Positions 9,643-19,227 are shown, counted from the stretch's first letter. The stretch: DNA of 64,000 nucleotides from Haemophilus haemolyticus_L (GCF_003490595.1 NZ_QQGY01000003.1:124001-188000); one strand, 5' to 3'. Program-made: numbers and translations. The notes: generated from the letters alone by a model not told the origin.

Positions 9643-9738
9643 TTGATATTCCAAAGAATAAGAAAAACATTGCGATTTTCAACCGCACTTTTAGAATAGG
9701 CACCAATATTTTGCCAATGTGTCAAAAAGGAAAAATAA

Positions 9739-11166
9739 ATGAAACATTCCCACGAAGAAATTAGAAAAATTATCCCTGAAATGCGTCGAGTGCAACAAAT
9801 TCATTTTATTGGAATTGGTGGCGCGGGAATGAGTGGTATTGCTGAGATTTTATTGAATGAAGGCTATCAAATCTCTGGCTCAGATATTGCTGACGGCTTA
9901 GTAACTCAACGTTTAGCTCAAGCTGGAGCAAAAATCTACATTGGCCATACAGAAGAACATATTGAAGGAGCTAGTGTTGTTGTCGTATCTAGTGCGATAA
10001 AAGATGATAACCCTGAATTAGTTGCAGCGAAACAAAAACGCATTCCTGTGATTCAACGAGCACAAATGTTGGCTGAAATCATGCGTTTCCGTCATGGTAT
10101 TGCTGTTGCAGGAACACACGGGAAGACGACAACAACTGCTATGATTTCTATGATTTACACTCAAGCAAAACTCGATCCAACGTTCGTTAATGGTGGTTTG
10201 GTGAAATCTGCAGGTAAAAATGCACATCTAGGCGCAAGTCGTTATTTAATTGCCGAAGCCGATGAAAGTGATGCCTCGTTTTTACATTTGCAGCCAATGG
10301 TATCTGTTGTGACTAACATGGAACCAGACCATATGGACACCTACGAAGGTGATTTCGAAAAAATGAAAGCCACCTATGTGAAATTCCTGCATAATTTGCC
10401 ATTCTATGGTTTAGCTGTGATGTGTGCAGATGATCCTGTATTAATGGAACTTGTGCCAAAAGTTGGTCGCCAAGTGATTACATATGGTTTTAGTGAACAC
10501 GCAGATTATCGCATTGAAGATTATGAACAAACAGGTTTTCAAGGTCATTACACAGTGATTTGCCCAGATAATGAACGTATTAATGTTCTGTTAAATGTTC
10601 CTGGAAAACATAATGCGTTAAATGCAACGGCTGCACTTGCTGTAGCAAAAGAAGAAGGTATTGGCAATGAGGCTATTTTAGAAGCCCTTGCTGATTTCCA
10701 AGGTGCAGGTCGTCGCTTTGATCAGTTAGGTGAGTTTATTCGTCCAAATGGTAAAGTTCGTTTAGTTGATGACTATGGTCATCACCCAACAGAAGTGGGC
10801 GTAACGATTAAAGCCGCACGAGAAGGATGGGGAGATAAACGTATTGTGATGGTTTTCCAACCTCATCGTTATTCTCGTACTCGTGATTTATTTGATGATT
10901 TTGTACAAGTGCTTTCGCAAGTGGACGCATTAATTATGCTTGATGTGTACGCAGCAGGAGAAGCCCCAATTGTTGGGGCTGATAGTAAATCTCTTTGTCG
11001 TTCCATTAGAAATTTAGGAAAAATCGATCCAATCTTGGTTTCTGACACATCACAATTAGGCGACGTTCTTGATCAAATTATTCAAGATGGCGATTTGATT
11101 TTGGCACAAGGTGCGGGTAGCGTAAGTAAAATCTCTCGTGGCTTAGCTCAATCTTGGAAAAATTAA
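9739..11166 (+). CDS. murC: UDP-MurNAc:L-alanine ligase MurC
   Basis: Cytoplasmic ATP-dependent ligase (475 aa) that adds L-alanine to UDP-MurNAc, the first peptide-stem step. The N-terminal Rossmann domain contains GIGGAGMSG (near 25-33), the P-loop GTHGKTTT is near 126-133, and the C-terminal domain has the DDYGHHPTE motif near 350. The ATG at 9739 follows an AAAAAGGAAAAA ribosome site. The 96-bp gap upstream contains an uptake-signal core but no clear terminator. Confidence 0.96.
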   Translation: MKHSHEEIRKIIPEMRRVQQIHFIGIGGAGMSGIAEILLNEGYQISGSDIADGLVTQRLAQAGAKIYIGHTEEHIEGASVVVVSSAIKDDNPELVAAKQKRIPVIQRAQMLAEIMRFRHGIAVAGTHGKTTTTAMISMIYTQAKLDPTFVNGGLVKSAGKNAHLGASRYLIAEADESDASFLHLQPMVSVVTNMEPDHMDTYEGDFEKMKATYVKFLHNLPFYGLAVMCADDPVLMELVPKVGRQVITYGFSEHADYRIEDYEQTGFQGHYTVICPDNERINVLLNVPGKHNALNATAALAVAKEEGIGNEAILEALADFQGAGRRFDQLGEFIRPNGKVRLVDDYGHHPTEVGVTIKAAREGWGDKRIVMVFQPHRYSRTRDLFDDFVQVLSQVDALIMLDVYAAGEAPIVGADSKSLCRSIRNLGKIDPILVSDTSQLGDVLDQIIQDGDLILAQGAGSVSKISRGLAQSWKN

Positions 11167-11251
11167 GACTTTTATAAATAGATTTTAGAAATTTGAGATG
11201 GTCTTATCTATTAATTAAGGCAACCAGAATAAGATATATAAGTAGGATAAA

Positions 11252-12172
11252 ATGAATTTAAAACAAGAAAAAATTGTAGTGTTATTAGGCGGAACATCCG
11301 CTGAGCGTGAAGTTTCTCTTAATTCAGGTAAAGCGGTATTAGAGGCTTTATTAAATCAAGGTTATGATGCTCATCCTATTGATCCTAAAGAATATAATGT
11401 TGCCAATCTTAAAAAGGATGGTTTTCATCGAGTGTTTAATATTTTGCATGGCCGAGGTGGTGAAGATGGCACAATGCAAGGTTTATTAGAGCAAATTGGT
11501 TTACCTTACACTGGTTGTGGAGTGATGGCTTCCGCATTAACTATGGATAAAATGCGTACAAAAATGTTGTGGAAAGCATTTGGATTACCTGTAGCAGATA
11601 TGGAAGTAGTAACCCGAGAAACCTTTGCTGAATTAGACGCTCAGGCTGTAGTGGTAAAACTAGGTTTACCATTAATGGTGAAACCTTCTTTAGAAGGATC
11701 TAGTGTTGGATTAACTAAAGTTAAAACAGTGGATGAGCTAAAAAGTGCGGTGGAATATGCACTTAAATTTGATAATACGATTCTGATTGAAGAATGGTTA
11801 GCTGGCGATGAATTAACAGTGCCTGTATTGGATAGCCAAGTGCTTCCCGCTATTCGTATTGTTCCTGAAGGTGAGTTCTATGATTACAATGCGAAATATA
11901 TTTCTAATAATACTCAATATTTCTGCCCAGCAGGTTTAACGCCTGAGCGTGAGCAAGAGTTAGCTCTATTAGTAAAACGCGCTTATGATGCAGTGGGCTG
12001 TCGCGGTTGGAGCCGTATTGATGTCATGTGCGATGCGAAAGGTGATTTTCGTTTAGTTGAAGTGAATACGAATCCAGGAATGACGAGCCACAGTTTATTC
12101 CCAAAATCTGCCGCAAGCGTGGGTATTTCTTTTGAACAGCTTGTTGTGAAAATTTTGGAGCTAAGTGCGTAA
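11252..12172 (+). CDS. ddlB: D-alanine--D-alanine ligase
   Basis: ATP-grasp ligase (306 aa) that joins two D-alanines; the product is the substrate of MurF. GGTSAEREVSLNSG at the N-terminus, HGRGGEDGT near 71-79, the ATP-binding lysine region KPSLEGSSVG, and the metal-binding VNTNPGMTSHS segment at the C-terminus match Ddl enzymes. The stop codon overlaps the ATG of ftsQ (TAATG), which suggests coupled translation. The short gap upstream (85 bp) shows no clear promoter or terminator. Confidence 0.96.
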   Translation: MNLKQEKIVVLLGGTSAEREVSLNSGKAVLEALLNQGYDAHPIDPKEYNVANLKKDGFHRVFNILHGRGGEDGTMQGLLEQIGLPYTGCGVMASALTMDKMRTKMLWKAFGLPVADMEVVTRETFAELDAQAVVVKLGLPLMVKPSLEGSSVGLTKVKTVDELKSAVEYALKFDNTILIEEWLAGDELTVPVLDSQVLPAIRIVPEGEFYDYNAKYISNNTQYFCPAGLTPEREQELALLVKRAYDAVGCRGWSRIDVMCDAKGDFRLVEVNTNPGMTSHSLFPKSAASVGISFEQLVVKILELSA

Positions 12173-12936
12173 TGAACATTCTGAAAAGGAAAACTCCACA
12201 GAATATTCGTTTTGGTGAACAAAAGCCTAAATATTATTTTCATATTCGGGCTTTCTTGGCTTTGCTTGGTATACTTTTGGCTCTTGGTATCTATTTTAAT
12301 TGGCAAACGCTGCTAGAGAAAATGGATGATAAGCCTATTAGTGGTTTTGCACTGGCTGGACAAAAGGTTTTTACTACAGATGCCGATATTAAGGAAAGCT
12401 TATTAAAAATGGGCACTCTTAAAGGCTTTTGGGGGCAAGATGTTGAGCCAATTCAAGCGCAAATAGAAGCTTTACCTTGGGTTAAAAGCTCAATTGTGCG
12501 AAAAATATGGCCAAATCGTTTAAGTATTTGGATTACTGAATATCAACCAGTGGCATTTTGGAATCAGAACCAATTTGTTACTCAGGATGGCGTTGTATTC
12601 CAACTTCCAATTGAACGCTTAAAAGAAAATACTTTGCCTTATTTAGGGGGGCCTGATTATCAAAGTTTAAAAGTATTGGAAGCATGGAATCAGATTTATG
12701 CCGATTTCAAATCAAAAAATTTAATTGCAAAAGGCATGAATATTGATGAACGCGGTGCATGGCAAGTAACACTTGATAATGACATTGTGTTAAAGTTAGG
12801 TCGTGGAGAATGGAAATCTAAGCTTGAACGATTTATCACGATTTATCCGCAAGTTGATGTTCCAGAAAATAAAAAAATAGATTATGTAGATTTACGATAT
12901 GCGGCAGGCGCTGCAGTGGGTATGGCTGATAAATAA
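12172..12936 (+). CDS. ftsQ: Cell-division protein FtsQ
   Basis: Bitopic divisome scaffold (254 aa) linking early and late division proteins through FtsB-FtsL. A basic cytoplasmic tail of about 25 residues and a single membrane helix (about 27-46) precede a POTRA domain and the FtsQ beta domain (including the ALPWVKSSIVRKIWPNRLSI stretch). It overlaps ddlB by one base and ends 15 bp before ftsA. The identification rests on topology, the POTRA-like segment and gene order. Confidence 0.95.
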   Translation: MNILKRKTPQNIRFGEQKPKYYFHIRAFLALLGILLALGIYFNWQTLLEKMDDKPISGFALAGQKVFTTDADIKESLLKMGTLKGFWGQDVEPIQAQIEALPWVKSSIVRKIWPNRLSIWITEYQPVAFWNQNQFVTQDGVVFQLPIERLKENTLPYLGGPDYQSLKVLEAWNQIYADFKSKNLIAKGMNIDERGAWQVTLDNDIVLKLGRGEWKSKLERFITIYPQVDVPENKKIDYVDLRYAAGAAVGMADK

Positions 12937-12951
12937 AAACTAGGTGCGAAA

Positions 12952-14229
12952 ATGGTTAAAGGTGTGGAAGCTAAAACAATTGTAGGATTAGAAGTCGGTA
13001 CGTCAAAAGTTGTTGCCGTAGTGGGCGAGGTATTTCCTGATGGCGTAGTGAATGTGTTAGGTGTTGGTAGTTGCCCATCTAAAGGGATTGATCGTGGCAG
13101 TATCACCGATCTTGAAGCTGTCGTAAATTCTATTCAAAGAGCCATTGAAGCTGCTGAATCTATGGCTGATTGTCAGATTATGAGTGTCACTTTGGCAATT
13201 ACTGGGGAACATATTCAAAGTTTAAATGAAAGTGGTTTTGTGCCAATTTCAGATGGCGAAGTAACACAAGATGAAATTGATTCCGCACTGCATACAGCGA
13301 GCTCCATCAAGTTGCCTGAAGGCTTATCCTTATTGCATGTGATTCCACAAGAATATGCGGTGGATCGCCAGTTAAATATTAAAAATCCATTGGGTTTGCA
13401 AGGTGTCCGTTTAAAAGCACAAGTACATTTAATCGCCTGTCATCAAGATTGGCAAAACAACCTGAAAAAAGCGGTTGAGCGCTGCGGTTTACAGGTAGAT
13501 AAAGTCGTTTTTTCTGGTTTTGCAGCAACACATTCAGTATTAACCGAAGATGAAAAAGATCTTGGTGTTTGCTTGATCGATTTCGGTGCAGGCACAATGA
13601 ATGTGATGGTTTATACAAACGGCGCATTACGTTTCAGTAAGGTTATTCCTTATGCAGGAAATATTGTGACTAACGATATTGCCCACGCTTGTACTATTTC
13701 GCGTGCAGAAGCTGAACGAATTAAAGTTAATTATGCAAGTGCATTTTACCCAGCTCGTTTGCACGGTGATAAAAAAATTGAAGTTGCAAGTATTGGTGGG
13801 CGAGCACCTCGTTCATTAACAAAGAGTGATTTATCCTTAATTACATCTGCTCGCTACACGGAACTTCTAGGTGTGGTGAAAGATGAATTAGATAAATTAA
13901 AGGCTGAGTTGGAAACAAAACATGTGAAGTTTGAGCTTATTGCTGGCGTAGTGATTACTGGTGGTGGAGCACAAATAGAAGATTTGAAAGAATGTGCATC
14001 TGACGTATTTAATTGCCAAGTACGTATTGGTAGCCCGCTGAATATTACTGGATTGACAGATTACGTGAATCGTCCTCAATATTCAACGGTAGTGGGATTG
14101 TTGCAGTATAACCATAGTAACAGTGATGATGATTTGATTTCAGGAAATGATGAATCTGATGACGGAGTACTAAAAACAATTTGGAATGGAATTAAAAAAA
14201 TTGTGAATAAAGTGCGGTCAGAATTTTGA
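12952..14229 (+). CDS. ftsA: Cell-division actin homologue FtsA
   Basis: Actin-fold ATPase (425 aa) that tethers FtsZ filaments to the membrane and recruits late division proteins. It begins with the phosphate-1 motif region IVGLEVGTSKV, contains the SHS2/1C insertion (about 85-170), and has LIDFGAGTMN (phosphate-2) near 208 and VVITGGGAQ (adenosine motif) near 335. The last residues form an amphipathic membrane-targeting helix (IWNGIKKIVNKVRSEF). An uptake-signal core lies in the final codons. It sits 83 bp upstream of ftsZ. Confidence 0.96.
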   Translation: MVKGVEAKTIVGLEVGTSKVVAVVGEVFPDGVVNVLGVGSCPSKGIDRGSITDLEAVVNSIQRAIEAAESMADCQIMSVTLAITGEHIQSLNESGFVPISDGEVTQDEIDSALHTASSIKLPEGLSLLHVIPQEYAVDRQLNIKNPLGLQGVRLKAQVHLIACHQDWQNNLKKAVERCGLQVDKVVFSGFAATHSVLTEDEKDLGVCLIDFGAGTMNVMVYTNGALRFSKVIPYAGNIVTNDIAHACTISRAEAERIKVNYASAFYPARLHGDKKIEVASIGGRAPRSLTKSDLSLITSARYTELLGVVKDELDKLKAELETKHVKFELIAGVVITGGGAQIEDLKECASDVFNCQVRIGSPLNITGLTDYVNRPQYSTVVGLLQYNHSNSDDDLISGNDESDDGVLKTIWNGIKKIVNKVRSEF

Positions 14230-14312
14230 TTATTTTAATTTTTCATCTACAATAGAGGGAATTTATATTTTATATATTTAGTCAGCTTATCTGGCAGTAA
14301 CGGAGAACATCA

Positions 14313-15575
14313 ATGCTATACCCAGAGTACCCTGAGTACGACAATTTTAACGAATCCGGCGCACTGATCAAAGTCGTAGGTGTAGGCGGTGGCGGTGGCA
14401 ATGCCGTAAACCATATGGTAATGAATATGGTAAAACAAGAAATGGGCGGAACCTTTGTTGGCGAAAGTTCATTAACATCAGAGGAACACGGTCGCATAGT
14501 ATTTTATGCTGTCAATACTGATGCTCAAGCATTGCGTAAAAGTCAAGTTCAACAGACCGTACAAATTGGTGGAGAAACAACCAAAGGTTTAGGTGCTGGG
14601 GCAAATCCGAATATTGGTCGTAAGGCAGCAGAAGATGATCAGGATGAAATCCGCAAAATGCTTGAAGGTGCCGATATGGTCTTTATTGCAGCTGGTATGG
14701 GCGGTGGTACTGGTACTGGTGCAGCGCCTGTTGTCGCAAAAATAGCTAAAGAATTAGGCATTTTAACTGTTGCTGTAGTGACGAAACCTTTTGCCTTTGA
14801 AGGCAAAAAACGTATGCAATTTGCAGAGCTTGGTATTAAAGATTTATCCCAATATGTTGATTCAATGATTATTATTCCGAATCAACAAATCCAAAAAGTT
14901 CTCTCTAAAAATGCTAAATTAATTGAAGCTTTTGCTGCTGCAAACGACGTATTGCGTAATTCTGTAATGGGAATTTCAGATATGATTACCTCTCCTGGTT
15001 TAATTAACGTGGACTTCGCTGATGTAAGAACGGTAATGTCAGTTCAAGGGCAAGCTATGATTGGTTTTGGTTCAGCTGTGGGAAAACCCAGTGAGGGTAG
15101 AGCAGAAGAGGCAGCTCGTCTTGCAGTACGCAATGATCTTCTAGAAAAAATCGATCTTTCTAACGCTCAAGGAATTTTAGTTAATATTACTGCTGGAATG
15201 GATTTAGTTTTTGAAGAGTTTAACATTATAGGTGAGACAATAGGTAGTTTTGCTTCTGAAGAAGCGACAGTTGTTGTTGGTACGAGTTTAGTGCCTGAGA
15301 TGAGTGATGAAATTCGAGTGACTATTGTGGCAACAGGATTGGGGGAAATCGCTCCAAATGAGTCTGTTCAAGTATTGCGTCCTTCTCGTCCAGTTGAGCC
15401 AGAAGGTACAGGTCGCGTAAATATTGTGCCTGATATACATACTCGTGAGCCAGTAGAAACTCAAAAAACTCCAGCAGAAGAATACCATCGTCCGTTGGAT
15501 AAACCTATCACAGATCGTTTAGAAGCATTTAAGAAAAACAGTTTCTTTAATCCTGCGCAACGTGAAGAGAATTAA
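14313..15575 (+). CDS. ftsZ: Tubulin homologue FtsZ
   Basis: GTPase (420 aa) that forms the Z ring. The nucleotide-binding loop GVGGGGGNAV, NTDAQALRK and the tubulin signature GGGTGTGAAP are intact, as is the T7-loop region NVDFADVRTV. Two features differ from E. coli FtsZ as I recall it: about 19 extra residues between HMV and FYAVNTDAQ (around positions 35-60), and a C-terminus (RLEAFKKNSFFNPAQREEN) without the usual DYLDIPAFLRKQ-type peptide that binds FtsA and ZipA. The start at 14313 follows a GGAG site in AACGGAGAACATC. Confidence 0.97.
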   Translation: MLYPEYPEYDNFNESGALIKVVGVGGGGGNAVNHMVMNMVKQEMGGTFVGESSLTSEEHGRIVFYAVNTDAQALRKSQVQQTVQIGGETTKGLGAGANPNIGRKAAEDDQDEIRKMLEGADMVFIAAGMGGGTGTGAAPVVAKIAKELGILTVAVVTKPFAFEGKKRMQFAELGIKDLSQYVDSMIIIPNQQIQKVLSKNAKLIEAFAAANDVLRNSVMGISDMITSPGLINVDFADVRTVMSVQGQAMIGFGSAVGKPSEGRAEEAARLAVRNDLLEKIDLSNAQGILVNITAGMDLVFEEFNIIGETIGSFASEEATVVVGTSLVPEMSDEIRVTIVATGLGEIAPNESVQVLRPSRPVEPEGTGRVNIVPDIHTREPVETQKTPAEEYHRPLDKPITDRLEAFKKNSFFNPAQREEN

Positions 15576-15618
15576 TTTAATTGGTTTTGAGAAATACCTG
15601 GAATATTAAGGTAGTAGA

Positions 15619-16536
15619 ATGATTAAACAAAGAACATTAAAACAAAGTATTAAAGTAACTGGCGTTGGTTTGCATAGCGGTAAGAAAGTGACTTTAACAT
15701 TACGTCCAGCTATGCCAAACACTGGTGTTGTTTACTATCGTACAGATTTAAATCCAGCTGTGGCATTTCCAGCTGATCCTAATTCAGTACGTGATACAAT
15801 GCTTTGTACTGCATTAATTAATGAGCAAGGTGTACGTATTTCTACTGTTGAACATTTGAATGCTGCACTATCAGGTCTTGGTATTGATAATATCATTATT
15901 GAGGTTGATGCGCCTGAGATTCCTATTATGGATGGTAGCGCAAGTCCATTTATTTATTTGTTGTTAGATGCTGGAATTGAAGAACAAAATGCGCCTAAGA
16001 AATTTATTCGTATTAAAGAATATGTTCGAGTTGAAGATGGTGATAAATGGGCTGAATTTAAACCTTACAATGGTTTCCGTTTAGATTTCACTATTGATTT
16101 TGATCATCCCGCTATTGGCAAAAATGTTCGCAATTATGTCATGGATTTCTCTGCTCAAGCATTTGTTCATCAAATTAGTCGAGCAAGAACATTTGGTTTC
16201 ATGAAAGATATAGAATATCTTCAATCTCAAGGGCTAGCATTAGGTGGTAGCCTTGATAATGCTATTGTTCTTGATGATTATAGAATTTTAAATGAAGATG
16301 GTTTACGCTTTAAAGATGAACTTGTTCGTCATAAAATGTTAGACGCAATTGGCGATCTTTATATGGCTGGTTATAACATTATTGGTGATTTTAAAGCTTA
16401 TAAGTCTGGTCATGGTTTAAATAACAAGTTACTACGTGCTGTATTAGCAAATCAAGAAGCATGGGAGTTTGTAACTTTCGAAGATAAAGAACAAGTACCG
16501 CAAGGATATGTTGCGCCTGTTCAAGTATTTATCTAA
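15619..16536 (+). CDS. lpxC: UDP-3-O-acyl-GlcNAc deacetylase LpxC
   Basis: Zinc amidase (305 aa) catalysing the committed step of lipid A synthesis in the cytoplasm. The N-terminal TGVGLHSGK motif, the zinc ligand region STVEHLNAAL near 75-85, and HKMLDAIGDL near 238 (second zinc His and Asp) are all present. It is the last gene of the cluster, followed by a hairpin with a T run. Coupling to ftsZ transcription ties envelope lipid supply to division. Confidence 0.97.
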   Translation: MIKQRTLKQSIKVTGVGLHSGKKVTLTLRPAMPNTGVVYYRTDLNPAVAFPADPNSVRDTMLCTALINEQGVRISTVEHLNAALSGLGIDNIIIEVDAPEIPIMDGSASPFIYLLLDAGIEEQNAPKKFIRIKEYVRVEDGDKWAEFKPYNGFRLDFTIDFDHPAIGKNVRNYVMDFSAQAFVHQISRARTFGFMKDIEYLQSQGLALGGSLDNAIVLDDYRILNEDGLRFKDELVRHKMLDAIGDLYMAGYNIIGDFKAYKSGHGLNNKLLRAVLANQEAWEFVTFEDKEQVPQGYVAPVQVFI

Positions 16537-16550
16537 TCATTTTATTTTTG

Positions 16551-16587
16551 AAAAAGCTATATTTCTGCTAAGAAGTATAGCTTTTTT
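16551..16587 (+). terminator. Intrinsic terminator after lpxC
   Basis: AAAAAGCTATA and TATAGCTTTTTT form an 11-bp stem separated by about 14 bases, and the downstream arm runs into a T tract. It closes the dcw cluster. An uptake-signal core follows at 16621-16629. Confidence 0.85.
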
Positions 16588-16660
16588 ATTTTCATCGCAC
16601 TTTAAATGACTAAGGCTTAAAAGTGCGGTTTATTTTTCTCGTTTTTTATAAGGGGATGCT

Positions 16661-17818
16661 ATGAAGCTAGAATTATCTGAAATTCGCCAACAAATTACGC
16701 AAATAGACCGTAGTTTATTAAAATTGCTTTCTGAGCGTCATCGTTTAGCTTTCGATGTAGTGAGAAGTAAAGAGATCTCGCAAAAAGCTTTACGTGATGT
16801 AGAGCGAGAACAACAACTTTTACAAGAATTAGTTCAATTTTCAGAAAATGAGAATTATCAACTTGAACCACAATATATCACTTCAATTTTCCAAAAAATC
16901 ATTGAAGATTCAGTATTGACACAGCAAGTCTATTTGCAGAATAAACTTAATGAACAACGTAATCAAAATTTACATATTGCTTTTTTAGGTAAGAGAGGGT
17001 CTTATTCAAATTTAGCTGCACGTAATTATGCTGCCCGTTATCAAAAACAATTTGTAGAACTAGGATGTCAGTCTTTTGAGCAAGTATTTGAAAAAGTGCA
17101 AAATGGTGAAGCGGATTTTGGTGTATTACCTTTAGAAAATACAACATCAGGCGCTATTAATGAAGTCTATGACTTGCTCCAACATACTGACTTATCATTA
17201 GTAGGCGAGCTCGCTTATCCAATTCAGCATTGTGTTTTGGTAAATGGCAAGACTGAATTAAGCGAAATCGATACTTTATATAGTCATCCGCAAGTGATTC
17301 AACAATGTAGTCAATTTATACATAGTCTTGATCGAGTACATATTGAGTATTGTGAAAGTAGCTCCCATGCAATGCAACTTATTGCAAGTTTAAATAAGCC
17401 GAATATTGCGGCATTAGGGAATGAAGATGGTGGTAAATTGTATGGACTTAGTGTATTAAAAACTAATATTGCTAATCAAGAGAACAATATTACGCGTTTT
17501 ATTGTTGTTGCTAAAGAACAGCGTGAGGTTTCACCACAGATACCGGCAAAAACATTATTGTTAATGACAACTTCACAGCAAATTGGCTCATTAGTTGATG
17601 CACTTTTAGTTTTCAAAAAACATCAAATTAATATGACGAAATTAGAGTCTCGTCCAATTTATGGAAAACCTTGGGAGGAAATGTTTTATCTCGAAATAGA
17701 AGCGAATATCCATCATCCTGATATTCAGCAAGCGTTGGAAGAGTTAAAGAATTGTAGTAACTATCTAAAGATTTTAGGTTGTTATCCTAGCGAGATTGTA
17801 AAACCAGTTAATTTATAA
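16661..17818 (+). CDS. pheA: Bifunctional chorismate mutase / prephenate dehydratase
   Basis: P-protein (385 aa) that makes phenylpyruvate from chorismate. An AroQ-type chorismate mutase occupies about 1-90. The prephenate dehydratase domain (about 104-280) has LGKRGSYSNLAA and the catalytic TTSGAINEVYDLL region. A C-terminal ACT domain (about 295-380) with the ESRP motif is expected to bind phenylalanine for feedback control. No phenylalanine-rich leader peptide or attenuator is visible upstream. It converges on rapZ across a shared hairpin. Confidence 0.96.
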   Translation: MKLELSEIRQQITQIDRSLLKLLSERHRLAFDVVRSKEISQKALRDVEREQQLLQELVQFSENENYQLEPQYITSIFQKIIEDSVLTQQVYLQNKLNEQRNQNLHIAFLGKRGSYSNLAARNYAARYQKQFVELGCQSFEQVFEKVQNGEADFGVLPLENTTSGAINEVYDLLQHTDLSLVGELAYPIQHCVLVNGKTELSEIDTLYSHPQVIQQCSQFIHSLDRVHIEYCESSSHAMQLIASLNKPNIAALGNEDGGKLYGLSVLKTNIANQENNITRFIVVAKEQREVSPQIPAKTLLLMTTSQQIGSLVDALLVFKKHQINMTKLESRPIYGKPWEEMFYLEIEANIHHPDIQQALEELKNCSNYLKILGCYPSEIVKPVNL

Positions 17819-17819
17819 G

Positions 17820-17859
17820 AAAGTGCGGTCAATAGAATTATTTTTGACCGCACTTTTTT
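17820..17859. terminator. Bidirectional terminator built from paired uptake signals
   Basis: AAAGTGCGGTCAA and TTGACCGCACTTT are perfect inverted copies separated by 11 bases and flanked by T runs in both directions. The arms are two opposed uptake-signal cores. It separates the convergent pheA and rapZ genes and can end transcripts of both. Confidence 0.85.
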
Positions 17860-18715
17860 ATGCCTTTTTATTTCGTTCTAAAGATTTGTGCTGAATTTGG
17901 ACGATTTTCCCTTTCGCTTGAAAATATTCGCCTAACTGCTGTGCAATATAAACGGAGCGGTGTTTTCCCCCAGTACATCCAATGGCAATGGTTAAATAGC
18001 TACGATTGTTTTTTTCTAACATTGGCAACCAAGTATCAATATAGTTACGAGTGAGGTAGATAAATTCATTTACTTGCGTGTGACTATTTAGAAATTCTGC
18101 TACTGGCGCATCTAATCCTGTCATTGGGCGTAACGTTGGATCCCAATGCGGGTTAGGCAAGAAACGCACATCGAAAACATAATCAGCGTCTAAAGGAATC
18201 CCATATTTAAAGCCAAAAGATTCAACAACGATTTTTAGTTCTTTATCACTATTTCCTCGTAAAAATTCGCGTAGGCGTTCCGCAAGGGTATGAGTAGAAA
18301 GATGGGTGGTATCAATAATAAAGTTTGCGTGTTGAATTAATGGCTCAAGGTAGCGATATTCTTCATCAATTGCGGCTTCAAGAGATAGATCTTTCAAGGA
18401 AAGTGGGTGCAGACGGCGTGAATCGCTATAACGACGAATCAATGTGCCACGATCTGTTTCAAGGAAAATAATCTTTAATTGATGATATTTTTGTAAGGTA
18501 TTTAGAGTTTGTTCGAGAGTATTGGCTGAATTAGGAATATTACGAATATCAAGGCTGATTGCGACCGAAGATTGGGATTGAGATAGAATATCAGTCAACT
18601 GAGGAAGTAAATCTAGAGGAATATTATCAACACAATAATATCCGGCATCTTCTAATGCTCGTAAGGCTACGGATTTTCCTGCGCCAGAACGTCCACTAAT
18701 AATGATAATTTCCAT
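17858..18715 (-). CDS. rapZ: RNase adapter protein / NTPase RapZ
   Basis: Cytoplasmic P-loop protein (285 aa, YvcJ/RapZ family). The Walker A motif GRSGAGKS is at residues 8-15, and the C-terminal domain has the CTGGKHRSVY motif that marks the family. In E. coli RapZ guides RNase E to the small RNA GlmZ and so adjusts GlcN6P synthesis; whether the same small RNA exists here cannot be seen. It follows ptsN in a - strand operon, the order found in many gammaproteobacteria (ptsN-rapZ beside lpt genes). Confidence 0.95.
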   Translation of the reverse strand: MEIIIISGRSGAGKSVALRALEDAGYYCVDNIPLDLLPQLTDILSQSQSSVAISLDIRNIPNSANTLEQTLNTLQKYHQLKIIFLETDRGTLIRRYSDSRRLHPLSLKDLSLEAAIDEEYRYLEPLIQHANFIIDTTHLSTHTLAERLREFLRGNSDKELKIVVESFGFKYGIPLDADYVFDVRFLPNPHWDPTLRPMTGLDAPVAEFLNSHTQVNEFIYLTRNYIDTWLPMLEKNNRSYLTIAIGCTGGKHRSVYIAQQLGEYFQAKGKIVQIQHKSLERNKKA

Positions 18716-18730
18716 AATTTCCCCTTTAAA

Positions 18731-19225
18731 TTATTCTTGGGTTTCTTCAGGCGAAGTTTCTTCCCTATCTGAAATCTCAAAAACTTGCCAAATTTCATCC
18801 GCACTTTTGGCGGAACGTAATTGTTTTAACATATTTTTATCGGTAAGCTTTTCGATTAATGATGCCAATATAGGGGTGTATGTTTCGCACTGCTTCTCTG
18901 GAATAAGTATGGCAAAAATTAAATCTACAGGTTTACCATCAAGCGAATCATAATTAATTGGGTTATCCAATTGCATAAACATGGCAATTGCTTTGTCACA
19001 TACTTCAAGAGGCATTTTCGCCTTAGGCATTGCTATGCCATTGCCTAGTCCTGAGTTACCTAGCTTTTCGCGCTCAAAAAGGGATTCAAAGCACGCTTGC
19101 TCACCTTTATCACAGTGAAGTTTTTCTTCTACAAAATGTGCGATAGATTCAAATAATCGTTTTTTGCTAGAAAAACTAACGCCCTGACGAATATTCTCAG
19201 GGCTTAATAGTTCAGTTATTTTCAT
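18731..19225 (-). CDS. ptsN: PTS IIA-Ntr-like protein with the phospho-histidine replaced
   Basis: EIIA-Ntr fold protein (164 aa), 2 bp from lptB and 15 bp from rapZ. The region around residues 56-70 aligns well with E. coli PtsN (GxxGxGNGIAxP), but where the phosphorylated histidine should follow the proline, residue 68 is lysine (codon at 19022-19024). A conventional phosphate transfer at this site is therefore not possible. The rest of the domain is intact with no stop or frameshift, so the protein probably keeps a binding role. No PtsP or NPr gene lies in the window. Confidence 0.92.
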   Translation of the reverse strand: MKITELLSPENIRQGVSFSSKKRLFESIAHFVEEKLHCDKGEQACFESLFEREKLGNSGLGNGIAMPKAKMPLEVCDKAIAMFMQLDNPINYDSLDGKPVDLIFAILIPEKQCETYTPILASLIEKLTDKNMLKQLRSAKSADEIWQVFEISDREETSPEETQE

Positions 19226-19227
19226 TT

